NCBI GenBank assembly: GCA_041685505.1
Contig: JAWLFQ010000028.1
Coordinates: 1-27,986, forward strand
Reading direction: 5' to 3'
Length of the DNA: 27,986 nt
DNA from: T1Sed10-7 sp041685505
Lineage (GTDB): Bacteria; Actinomycetota; Nitriliruptoria; Nitriliruptorales; Nitriliruptoraceae
How positions within the stretch are numbered: position 1 is the first letter of the stretch; every line of letters begins with the position of its first letter. The notes beneath the pieces are model-generated. The model saw nothing but the letters and a program-made list of their open reading frames with translations. It made no database searches and was not told the origin of the DNA. Made by a program: the position numbers and the translations under genes. Below, piece after piece: positions 14,668-23,927 of the stretch.

Positions 14668-16460
14668 GGCAGCAGGCTCACGTAGAGGAGGATGACGGCA
14701 CCGGCCAGCATCACGCCGCCGAGCACCCACGTGGCGATCAGCGGCGGTGGCCCGCTCACCGGGGAGAACAGCCTGGCGAGGGAGCGCGGTCGCGGGCTGA
14801 TCGCGGTGGGGGCCTGTTCGGAGGTGGCCACCGCGGTCGATGGCGTCCGGTCATCCGGTGCCCCGGGCGCCGTGCCGTGCGCGTCGGAGGGACCGACCGC
14901 GGCCGCACCCGGCGTGCCGACCGGGGTGGAGACCGGGCGCCACAGGGACCGCACGTAGCGCGGCAGCTTGCGGTAGACCCAGTCGGTGTCGACGCTGACG
15001 ACGGGCTTGGCGTGCAGCTTGGGCAGCAGCAGCCAGAAGCCGAGCCCGGTGAACAGCAGGATCTGCGACTTCTCCACGACCTTGCCGAAGGTGTAGACGT
15101 CGTAGGTGACGGGGAAGGGCATGAGCTCGTAGAGCAGGTCCGGCCGCACCCCGAGCAGGAGGTTCAGCGCGGCGGACAGCCCCATCGCCACCAGCATCGT
15201 GGCCGGGACCCTGCCGACGTGGACGGCGGCACCCTCGTTGAGCACGGGACCGAGCCCCTTCTTGCCGATCCAGGTGCCGAAGGGCAGCTTCAGCCCCGTG
15301 TGGAGGAAGGTCCCCACCGAGGCCACCTTGAGCAGGATGACCAACCAGGTCAACTCGTCGTAGGACGCGGCCGCGACGACCAGTTCCTTGGAGACGAACC
15401 CGCTGAACAGCGGGAAGCTGGAGATGGACACCGCACCCACCATGTAGAGCGCGAGCACGGTCCGCATGCGGTTGGCGATGCCGCCCAGTTCGCTCATCTT
15501 GGCACGACCCGTGGCGTAGATCACCGCGCCCGCACCCATGAGCAGCAGCCCCTTGTAGAGGATGTGGGCGAAGGCGTGGGCGGTCGCGCCGTTGATCGCC
15601 AGCTCGGTCCCGATGCCGACAGCGGCGACCATGTAGCCCACCTGGCTGATGATGTGGTAGCCGAGCAGGCGCCGGATGTCGTTCTCGAGCACGGCGTAGA
15701 CCACGCCGTAGAGGGCCATGACGATGCCGAAGTAGATCAGCACCTCGAAGCCCGGGAAACCACGGGCAAGGGCGTAGACGGCGGCCTTGGTGGTGTAGGC
15801 GGAGAGGAACACCGTGCCGGCGATCGTCGCCTCGGGGTAGGCGTCCGCGAGCCAGGCGTGCAGTGGAGGGACCGCGGCCGAGAGCATGCAGGCCACCATG
15901 ATGAGGTAGGCCGCGAGGCCGGGTTCGAAGGTGGTGAAGGTCAGCGTGCCCGTCTGCCACACGTGCACGATGATGCCGGCGAGCAGCAGTTTGCCACCGA
16001 GGATGTGGACGAACAGGTAGCGCATGCCCGCCCGGCCGGAACGCTCGGTGCGACGTGCCAGGATCACGAAGGTGCTGGCGATCGCCTTGGTCTCCCAGAA
16101 CAGGAAGAAGGTGAGCAGGTCGCCGGCGAACACCACCCCGAAGGCCGCCCCGGCGTAGAGCAGCGCAGCCGAGCGCTCGGGTCCGAGCTGCGTCGCGATC
16201 CCGTAGATCCCGGCGATCAGCGCGGCGATGGCGAAGACGACGCCGAAGGGTGTGGACAGCGCGTCGACCCGCAGGACCTCGAGCTCGAAGTCGAGGTAGG
16301 TGAGTTGGACGCTGGTCCCGGCGTCGAGCTGCCACAGCTGGACCATGGCCGTGACCGGTGCGAGCACCATGATCACGTGGCCGGCCCTGCGGGGCAGCAG
16401 ACGGACCAGGATCGCCGCGACGGCGAAGGGCAGGATCGGGTGGAGCCACAACGCGCTCAT
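14664..16460 (-). CDS. Mrp/Mnh-type D subunit (second D-type), lacking the TM7 lysine
   Basis: A 598-residue ND5/ND4-family membrane protein, longest of the three D-type subunits. E123 in FFLFWETKA (TM5) and K225 in AYTTKAAVYAL (TM8) are present, as is the lysine in FVSKELVV (TM12). The central TM7 position, lysine in the sibling subunits, is S194 in CMLSAAVPPLHAWL. This SAAVPPLHAW form is, from memory, shared by related D-like subunits in other bacteria, so it may define a subfamily rather than a defect. Between the penultimate and last helices lies a long linker (about 520-575) rich in Pro, Ala, Ser and Thr. ATG 16460 overlaps the small-protein gene and its stop overlaps mnhE, each by 4 bp. 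Confidence 0.9.
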   Translation of the reverse strand: MSALWLHPILPFAVAAILVRLLPRRAGHVIMVLAPVTAMVQLWQLDAGTSVQLTYLDFELEVLRVDALSTPFGVVFAIAALIAGIYGIATQLGPERSAALLYAGAAFGVVFAGDLLTFFLFWETKAIASTFVILARRTERSGRAGMRYLFVHILGGKLLLAGIIVHVWQTGTLTFTTFEPGLAAYLIMVACMLSAAVPPLHAWLADAYPEATIAGTVFLSAYTTKAAVYALARGFPGFEVLIYFGIVMALYGVVYAVLENDIRRLLGYHIISQVGYMVAAVGIGTELAINGATAHAFAHILYKGLLLMGAGAVIYATGRAKMSELGGIANRMRTVLALYMVGAVSISSFPLFSGFVSKELVVAAASYDELTWLVILLKVASVGTFLHTGLKLPFGTWIGKKGLGPVLNEGAAVHVGRVPATMLVAMGLSAALNLLLGVRPDLLYELMPFPVTYDVYTFGKVVEKSQILLFTGLGFWLLLPKLHAKPVVSVDTDWVYRKLPRYVRSLWRPVSTPVGTPGAAAVGPSDAHGTAPGAPDDRTPSTAVATSEQAPTAISPRPRSLARLFSPVSGPPPLIATWVLGGVMLAGAVILLYVSLLP

Positions 16461-16732
16461 CGGCGACCCCTGCGGGCGTGGGGCTGCGCGTCGGGGTGCT
16501 CAGGCGGCAGCAGGTCGGGCTGCAGGTCGGGTGGGACCTCGTCGGGGTAGTAGTCCTCGGGGCGGTCGAGGAGCACCGCACCGAGCCACTTCGACACCAC
16601 CACGATCGCGATGCAGCCGAACAGGCCGATCGCCGCGCCGTAGCCGGGGAAGGGCGAGTAGCCGACGAACACGTCGACCAGCACGCCGGCGCCGAACAGC
16701 ACCGCGATCGGCACGATCGCCCGCCGGTTCAT
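16457..16732 (-). CDS. Small two-helix membrane protein of the antiporter cluster
   Basis: A 91-residue protein with two helices (about 5-24 and 32-54) separated by a short YSPFPGYGA turn, followed by a proline-rich acidic tail. The end of helix 2 reads SKWLGAVLLDRPEDYYPDE. The L-x-RPEDYY element recalls, from general knowledge, a small conserved protein of unknown function found between D-type subunits of Mrp-like clusters in proteobacteria and actinobacteria. It is translationally coupled on both sides by ATGA overlaps, so it is most likely an accessory or assembly subunit of the complex. It has no assigned function. Confidence 0.85.
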   Translation of the reverse strand: MNRRAIVPIAVLFGAGVLVDVFVGYSPFPGYGAAIGLFGCIAIVVVSKWLGAVLLDRPEDYYPDEVPPDLQPDLLPPEHPDAQPHARRGRR

Positions 16733-18339
16733 ACCCCACCTCCCATCACCGCGGCTGCCACGTCCGCGGCCAGTTCGTAGAGGCCGGTCCAGTCGCCGAG
16801 ACCGAGCGCCACGGCCAGGGTCCCGGTGATGACGATGGGCACCACCATCAGCGCCGATGCCTCGCCGTGGTCGGCGTGTGCGCCGTGGTGCTCGTGGTCG
16901 TCATGGTCCTCGGCGGCCTCCGCGGTGGTCTCGACGGCCACCGCGCCGGCTCCCACGGGAGCGGGCGTCGGCGCCGGCGCCGCGCTGGACGCGTCGACAG
17001 GCGCGGTGGCGGGCCGCTCCTCACGGAAGAACGCCCGGTAGACCACCGGGAACAGGTAGCCGGCGGTGAACAGCCCCGAACCGACCATGATCCCGGCGAG
17101 CACCCACTGCCCGGCCTCGAGGGCTCCCGTGACCAGGGTGAACTTGGAGAGGAAACCGCCGGCTGGCGGTAGGCCCGCCAGGGAGAAGGACGCCAGGGCG
17201 AAGGCGATCATGGTGAAGGGCATGCGACGCCCGATGCCGTCCAGTTCGCTGACGTGGTCCTTGTGCGCGGCGATGTGGATGGCCCCGGCGGCGAAGAACA
17301 GGGTGATCTTGGCGACGCCGTGGTTGAGGATGTGGAGCAACGAGCCCTCGTAGCCGCTCTCCGACAGCAGCGAGAACCCCAGCACGATGTAGGCCAGGTG
17401 CGCGATCGTCGAGTAGGCCAGCCGGCGCTTGAGATGGTCCTGGCGCAGCGCGATGATCGAGGCGATCACGATCGTCGCGCCCGCGACCGCCGAGAGCAGG
17501 CCCTGGACGTCGACGGCGGCGATGGCACCGGGGCCGAGCACGAAGCCCACGGCGCGGCCCACGGCGAACACCCCGCCCTTGACCACGGCGACGGCGTGCA
17601 GCAGGGCGGACACCGGCGTCGGTGCCACCATGGCTCCCGGCAGCCAGGGGTGCAGCGGGATGAGGCCTGCCTTGGTGCCGAACCCGACGGCCAGCAGGGC
17701 GAACACCACCACCGTCAGCGTCGGGCCGAGCTGGTCACCGACGAACCCGCCGGCCGCGAAGGTCAGCTCGCCGGTCTGGGCGTAGATGATGATCATCGCC
17801 AGCAGGACGAAGGCGCCGCCGGTGAGCAGGTAGCCGAGGTAGGTCCGGCCGGCGTGGATCGCCTTGGCGTCACCCTTGTGGGTCACCAGCGGGTAGGTGG
17901 TGACCGTCAGCAACTCGTAGGCGATGAAGAAGGTCAGCAGGTCGCCGGCGAAGGCCACCGCGAAGGCCGTGGACAGACACAGGCTGTAGAAGGCGTAGAA
18001 CCGGGTCTGGTTCGCGGCGTGGTCGCCGCGCATGTAGCCGATGGCGTAGCTGCCGGCGAGCACCCACAGGAAGCTGGCCAGCACCGCGAACAGCATCCCC
18101 ATGCCGTCTGCGGCGAGGGTGACCTCGACGCCGGGGAGCAGTTCGCCCAGCGAACTGGTCAGGACCTCGCCCCGCATCGCGGCCGGCGTGATGGCGGCCA
18201 CGACAGCGAAGGTGACGACCGCGCCGAGCACGAGGCTGGCATCGCGCAGCACCGGCGTGCGGCGGGTGAGCCCGATGACCGCCGCAGTGACCACGGGGAC
18301 GAGGACCGCGGCGAGCGGTAGCAGCGACGGGGTCTCCAT
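16729..18339 (-). CDS. Mrp/Mnh-type D subunit (first D-type, first gene of cluster), with His-rich loop
   Basis: A 536-residue ND5/ND4-family antiporter subunit with about 14 helices. Translocation residues are present: E142 in FFIAYELLTV (TM5), K223 in GTKAGLIPLHPWLP (TM7, H230), K254 in VVKGGVFA (TM8) and the lysine in FLSKFTLV (TM12). Between the last two helices is a hydrophilic stretch of about 50 residues: a Pro/Ala-rich part, then HDDHEHHGAHADHGE (479-493), six histidines within 13 residues next to acidic residues, which could bind a divalent metal. The ATG at 18339 has GGGAGG close upstream (3 nt). The gene opens the ten-gene transcript, divergent from the SDR gene; its stop overlaps the small-protein start by 4 bp. 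Confidence 0.92.
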   Translation of the reverse strand: METPSLLPLAAVLVPVVTAAVIGLTRRTPVLRDASLVLGAVVTFAVVAAITPAAMRGEVLTSSLGELLPGVEVTLAADGMGMLFAVLASFLWVLAGSYAIGYMRGDHAANQTRFYAFYSLCLSTAFAVAFAGDLLTFFIAYELLTVTTYPLVTHKGDAKAIHAGRTYLGYLLTGGAFVLLAMIIIYAQTGELTFAAGGFVGDQLGPTLTVVVFALLAVGFGTKAGLIPLHPWLPGAMVAPTPVSALLHAVAVVKGGVFAVGRAVGFVLGPGAIAAVDVQGLLSAVAGATIVIASIIALRQDHLKRRLAYSTIAHLAYIVLGFSLLSESGYEGSLLHILNHGVAKITLFFAAGAIHIAAHKDHVSELDGIGRRMPFTMIAFALASFSLAGLPPAGGFLSKFTLVTGALEAGQWVLAGIMVGSGLFTAGYLFPVVYRAFFREERPATAPVDASSAAPAPTPAPVGAGAVAVETTAEAAEDHDDHEHHGAHADHGEASALMVVPIVITGTLAVALGLGDWTGLYELAADVAAAVMGGGV

Positions 18340-18412
18340 CGGCCTCCCGGTGCTCGGTGTGCGTGGGTGGTGGTCGGACCCGGGTCAGACCGCGGTCACG
18401 CGGACGGGCCGG

Positions 18413-18418
18413 AGGCTA
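18413..18418 (-). promoter_or_regulatory. Possible -10 box (TAGCCT) for the antiporter cluster
   Basis: TAGCCT on the minus strand lies 73 nt upstream of the first antiporter ATG (18339) and fits TANNNT. It would give a leader of about 65 nt for the ten-gene transcript. No clear -35 was found. Confidence 0.3.
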
Positions 18419-18454
18419 GCGCCACCGCGCGACCGCTTCATCCAGGGCTCCCGG

Positions 18455-18466
18455 CCACGGCCGTGG
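18455..18466. promoter_or_regulatory. 12-bp palindrome between divergent antiporter and SDR promoters
   Basis: CCACGGCCGTGG is a perfect palindrome sitting between the minus-strand box at 18413 and the plus-strand box at 18503. It is a position where a repressor could affect both transcripts. Chance occurrence in GC-rich DNA is quite possible. Confidence 0.25.
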
Positions 18467-18502
18467 GGGAGGTGGACCGGGGGCGGGCGCGGCGATCGCT
18501 CC

Positions 18503-18508
18503 TAGCGT
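18503..18508 (+). promoter_or_regulatory. Possible -10 box (TAGCGT) for SDR gene
   Basis: TAGCGT, 50 nt upstream of ATG 18559, same hexamer and nearly the same spacing as before the RmlC-like gene (4112). Confidence 0.35.
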
Positions 18509-18558
18509 GGGGGGTGGAGCGCACCTGCGCGACACAGCTGCCGGACAGGAGCACCGTC

Positions 18559-19416
18559 ATGACCGAGCGCACCACCCCTCTCGATCGTCCGCCGGGCGAC
18601 GTGCGGTGCAGGGGGCGCCGGATCCTGGTCACCGGTGCCTCGTCCGGGATCGGCGCGGCGACGGCACGGGCGATCGTGGCGGCCGGCGGACGCGTCGCGC
18701 TGCTCGCCCGTTCCCGCGATCGGCTGGATGCGCTCCGGGCGGAGCTCGGCCAGGGTGCTGACCCCCTCGCCACGGGGGAGGACGGGCCGGTCGCCGTGGT
18801 CGCGGCCGCCGATGTGGTGGATGCCGAGGCCGTTCGTGCGGCCGTGGACACCGCTGCCGGGCAGCTCGGCGGTCTCGACGGTGTCATCAACGCCGCCGGG
18901 GTCGCCCGGCCGGGTCCGGTGGCCACCACCGCACCCGCCGACTGGCAGCTGATGCTCGATGTCAACGTGCGTGGCCTCCTGCACGTGACCCAGGCGGCGT
19001 TGCCGCACCTGACCGCCGCCGCTGGGGCCGCAGCCTCCCACGGTGGCGCAGGTGCGGACCGTGGCAGCGCGGTGGCCGATGTCGTGAACGTCTCCTCGAT
19101 GTCGGGCCGGCGGGTGGGATCGCCGACGATGGGGGTGTACGCCGCGTCGAAGGCCGCGGTGCACGCGCTGTCGGGCGCGTTGCGCAGCGAGGTGGCCGCC
19201 GATGGGGTGCGGGTGGCGGTGATCGCGCCCGGCTTCGTGGCCACCTCCATCTTCGAGGGGCAGGACACCGAGGCGGCAGCGACCCTCGGCGCCAGAGGCG
19301 CACGCATCGGGCTGGCGCCGGAGCAGGTCGCCGACCGGATCGTCGAGGTGCTGGCCGCACCGGCGGGCCTGGTCCACGTCGAGGTGGCGGTGGTGTCGGC
19401 CGACCAGGCGGGGTGA
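18559..19416 (+). CDS. Short-chain dehydrogenase/reductase (classical SDR)
   Basis: A 285-residue NAD(P)H-dependent oxidoreductase. Classical SDR landmarks are all present: the cofactor loop TGASSGIG (25-32), NAAG (111-114), N136, the catalytic serine in VNVSSMSG (S180) and Y194-x3-K198 in YAASKAAV, followed by PGFVATSIF (224-232). A basic ARSRDRLDAL stretch after beta-strand 2 suggests preference for NADP(H). Between alphaE and beta5 there is a low-complexity Ala/Gly insertion of about 20 residues (152-171). Substrate cannot be inferred. ATG 18559 is chosen because AGGAG lies about 9 nt upstream and homology begins soon after; the frame runs open to 18367. It ends 6 bp from the convergent MFS gene. 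Confidence 0.92.
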   Translation: MTERTTPLDRPPGDVRCRGRRILVTGASSGIGAATARAIVAAGGRVALLARSRDRLDALRAELGQGADPLATGEDGPVAVVAAADVVDAEAVRAAVDTAAGQLGGLDGVINAAGVARPGPVATTAPADWQLMLDVNVRGLLHVTQAALPHLTAAAGAAASHGGAGADRGSAVADVVNVSSMSGRRVGSPTMGVYAASKAAVHALSGALRSEVAADGVRVAVIAPGFVATSIFEGQDTEAAATLGARGARIGLAPEQVADRIVEVLAAPAGLVHVEVAVVSADQAG

Positions 19417-19422
19417 GCGCTG

Positions 19423-20622
19423 TCACTGCGGGTTGGCGGATCCCTCCAGGTTCGCCGGCACCAGCTGCGGGTGGGGGCGCAGCGTCATGGCACCGATCAG
19501 GACCGCGACCACGGCGAAGGCGACCCGCAGACCGACCAGTTCCGCGATCACGCCGACGGTGGGCGGTCCGAGGACGAAGGCGAGGTAGCCGACGCTGGCC
19601 ACCGCGGCGACCCCGGCGCCGGGCGACTCCGACCGGCTCCCGGCCGCGGCGAACACCAGGGGCACGGTGACCCCGAGCCCCCCGCCGACGGCCGCGAAGC
19701 CCACCAGGGTGGCCGGCAGGAGGTCGCTGATGGCCACGGTGAGGTAGCCGGCCGTGGCCAGGGCACCGCCAGCCACCACCACCCGTACGGCACCGATGCG
19801 GCGGACCAACCGATCCCCGATCAGGCGGATCACGGTCATCGCGCCCGTGGACGCCACGAACCCCCAGCCGACCCGGCCCGGGGCCACCTCGAGCTGGTCG
19901 GCGAGGTGGATGCCGCTCCAGTCCGAGACCGTCGACTCGCCCAGTGCGGCGGCGAAGGCCACCAGCGCCAGCGGCAGCAGCGGGCCGCGCGGCAGGGCGA
20001 AGCGGGGTGGGCCGGGGACCGTGGACGTGGGGTCACTGGGCGCCACGCGATCCTCGATCCGCAGCTGGGGTGCTGCGGCCGCCAGGAGCAGCGCGAGGAC
20101 CACGGCGATGCCCGTGAGGTGGGCGCCGACGCTGATCCCGGCGCCCATCGCGGCAGAGCCGATGCTGGCGGCGATCAACGCCCCGATGCTCCAGGCGCCG
20201 TGGAAGCCCAGCATGATCGAGCGGCCGTAGGCCCGCTCCACACCGACCCCCTGGGCGTTCATGCCGACGTCCATGGTGGAGCCGCCCATCCCGATGGCGA
20301 CCAGCAGGACGACCAGGACGGCGGGGTCGGGGGCGAACCCGGCCAGGGGCAGTAGCACGATCGAGACGCTGCCGCCGACGAAGATGAGCCGGCGGCTGCC
20401 GAGCCTGCCCGCCACCATCCCGGACACGATCAGGCCGAGCACGACGCCGACGGCGAGACCGGAGAGCACCAACCCGAGGGTGGCTTCCCCGATCCCGAGC
20501 ATGTCCCGCACGTCGGGTACCCGGACCAGGAAGGAGGCGACGGCCAGGCCGTTGGCCAGGAACGCCAGCGTCACCGCGCGGCGGGCACGCCGGGGCGGCG
20601 GTGCGGTCGGGACCCGGGACAT
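19423..20622 (-). CDS. MFS transporter, YbjJ-like
   Basis: A 399-residue major facilitator protein with 12 predicted helices and a hydrophilic central loop (about 195-215). The MDVGMNAQGVGVERAYGRSIML segment in the N half and the GESTVSDWSGIHL segment at helix 7 resemble the DVxMNAQ and ExxxxDWSGxYL signatures of the YbjJ-type family, whose substrate is not established. The A-like loop GRLGSRR lies between helices 2 and 3. ATG 20622 is preferred over GTG 20634 because GGTGGAG lies about 6 nt before it. It follows acs on the same strand, but a strong hairpin separates them, so it is probably a separate unit. Confidence 0.9.
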   Translation of the reverse strand: MSRVPTAPPPRRARRAVTLAFLANGLAVASFLVRVPDVRDMLGIGEATLGLVLSGLAVGVVLGLIVSGMVAGRLGSRRLIFVGGSVSIVLLPLAGFAPDPAVLVVLLVAIGMGGSTMDVGMNAQGVGVERAYGRSIMLGFHGAWSIGALIAASIGSAAMGAGISVGAHLTGIAVVLALLLAAAAPQLRIEDRVAPSDPTSTVPGPPRFALPRGPLLPLALVAFAAALGESTVSDWSGIHLADQLEVAPGRVGWGFVASTGAMTVIRLIGDRLVRRIGAVRVVVAGGALATAGYLTVAISDLLPATLVGFAAVGGGLGVTVPLVFAAAGSRSESPGAGVAAVASVGYLAFVLGPPTVGVIAELVGLRVAFAVVAVLIGAMTLRPHPQLVPANLEGSANPQ

Positions 20623-20688
20623 CGTCTGCTCCACCGTCCAGCGCCACCGCGCAGCGCAGCGGCCGGACGCGCGATCGGCGTCACCGCG

Positions 20689-20694
20689 ACGGTA
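20689..20694 (-). promoter_or_regulatory. Possible -10 box (TACCGT) for MFS gene
   Basis: TACCGT on the minus strand, 66 nt upstream of ATG 20622 and just downstream of the acs terminator hairpin, fits TANNNT. It supports independent transcription of the MFS gene. Confidence 0.25.
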
Positions 20695-20712
20695 GCCCCG
20701 AGGGCGTGCGCG

Positions 20713-20741
20713 ACCGGCACCGGGACCGGCCCGGTGCCGGT
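20713..20741 (-). terminator. Strong hairpin after acs (12-bp stem, 5-nt loop)
   Basis: ACCGGCACCGGG (20713-20724) and CCCGGTGCCGGT (20730-20741) are perfectly complementary with a 5-nt loop. It starts 16 bp after the acs stop. No run of T follows on the minus strand, so it would be an I-shaped terminator of the kind often seen in high-GC actinobacteria. It could also act as an RNA-stability element. Confidence 0.7.
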
Positions 20742-20757
20742 GGCCACCCCGAGCCGC

Positions 20758-22719
<1,962 letters not shown>

Positions 22720-22853
22720 AGCTGTGCCGTGCTCCCGGTCGTGGTTGCAGCTGGACTCACAGGTCGGGTGCACGCCGAGGTGATCGGCGCGTCCCGTCCC
22801 GGTATCGGCCGCCGGTTCCCCTCTCCCGCAGGGGGCGACCGATGCCGGACCGC

Positions 22854-22859
22854 AGCTTA
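22854..22859 (-). promoter_or_regulatory. Possible -10 box (TAAGCT) for acs
   Basis: TAAGCT on the minus strand fits TANNNT and lies about 134 nt upstream of ATG 22719, in the gap after the GGDEF gene stop. This would give acs a leader of about 125 nt. No clear -35 was found. Confidence 0.25.
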
Positions 22860-22903
22860 GGCACCGCAGGCGTGCGATGTGGGACCGCTGCGCGGCGGTG
22901 GGG

Positions 22904-23923
22904 TCAGATCGTGCTGCGGCGTGCCCGGTCCCGGTACATGGCGGTATCCGCCTGGTTCAGGGCGGTGTCGAGGTCCATGTCCCGGCCGACCAGCACCCAC
23001 CCGACGCTCGCGCCGAGGGTGGCCCGCCGTCCGTTCAGCACCACCGTGCCGTCCACCGCGTTGGCGATGCGGCTGGCAGCGGTCTGCAGGCTCAGCGCGC
23101 TGTCGAGCTGGGTGCACAGGACCACGAACTCGTCGCCGCCGACGCGGGCCGCGGTGTCGGCGTCCCGGGTGACCGCGTCCAGGCGTGTGCCGAACTCGTG
23201 CAGGAACCGGTCACCCGCGCCGTGGCCGTGCACGTCGTTGATCGTGCGGAAGCGGTCGAGGTCGAGGTAGACCAGGCCCACGTGGTCCCCGGACCGGGCA
23301 GCGGAGGCCTGCGCCTGCGAGAAGCGCACGGCCAGCAGCCGGCGGTTCGGCAGGCCGGTGAGCGGGTCGTGCAGCGCCGCGAGCCGGAGCTGTTCGGCGA
23401 GGTGGTGCTCGGTGGTGACGTCGAGGTAGGTGACCAGTACCCCCCGGTGCCCACCCGGGAGCGGTGCGGGGGCGGCGTGCACACGCAACCACCGGCGTGG
23501 TGTCGCTGCCGGTGCGGTGCCGGGGTCGTGGTCGGGGTCGTCGGCTGCCGGGTGGTCCGCGTCGTCACCTGCGTCGTCGTCCGCCTCGCGCGCGGGTCCC
23601 ACCCCCACCGTCAGCTCGTGGTGGCCGCCGTCGGCGAGACAGGCGGCGGTGGGCAGCTGCCCGGCGGTCAGCGGTGTGCCGTCGACGTCGATCAGCGCCG
23701 CGCCGCCCCCAGGGGTCCGGGGACCGTCGGTCGGGGTGTCCCCGAGGTCCTCGCCGCTGCCCGCGCCGAGCGCCGGGAGGTCCTGACGCAGGGACACCGC
23801 GGCCGGGTTGGCGTGGACGAGTGCGCCCGCGTGGTCGCGCACCTCCACGGCCGTGGGCAGGGCGTCGAGCTGCTGGCGCAGGATGGTGTCCAGCCCGTCC
23901 ACGGCATCGCCCCCGTCGCTCAT
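22904..23923 (-). CDS. Diguanylate cyclase (PAS-like sensor + GGDEF)
   Basis: A 339-residue signalling protein expected to make cyclic di-GMP from GTP. The N-terminal half looks PAS-like (LDALPTAVEVRDHAGALVHANPAA at about 17-40), with a loop rich in Asp, Ala and Pro (about 130-155), and ends in the typical PAS-to-GGDEF linker GVLVTYLDVTTEHHLAEQLR. The cyclase domain starts at HDPLTGLPNRRLL, has DLDRFRTINDVHGHGAGDRFL and an intact GGDEF motif. RDAD lies five residues before it, matching the inhibitory RxxD I-site, so product feedback is likely. No transmembrane segment or EAL domain is seen, so it is cytoplasmic. ATG 23923 is 4 nt after the tldE stop, making it the third gene of the tldD-tldE operon. 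Confidence 0.9.
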   Translation of the reverse strand: MSDGGDAVDGLDTILRQQLDALPTAVEVRDHAGALVHANPAAVSLRQDLPALGAGSGEDLGDTPTDGPRTPGGGAALIDVDGTPLTAGQLPTAACLADGGHHELTVGVGPAREADDDAGDDADHPAADDPDHDPGTAPAATPRRWLRVHAAPAPLPGGHRGVLVTYLDVTTEHHLAEQLRLAALHDPLTGLPNRRLLAVRFSQAQASAARSGDHVGLVYLDLDRFRTINDVHGHGAGDRFLHEFGTRLDAVTRDADTAARVGGDEFVVLCTQLDSALSLQTAASRIANAVDGTVVLNGRRATLGASVGWVLVGRDMDLDTALNQADTAMYRDRARRSTI

Positions 23924-23927
23924 CGGC

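Noticed and set aside
18438..19377. Two long minus-strand frames opposite the SDR gene.
   Set aside because: No motifs, Arg/Pro/Ser/Thr-rich composition, and the plus strand encodes a complete SDR with all catalytic residues.
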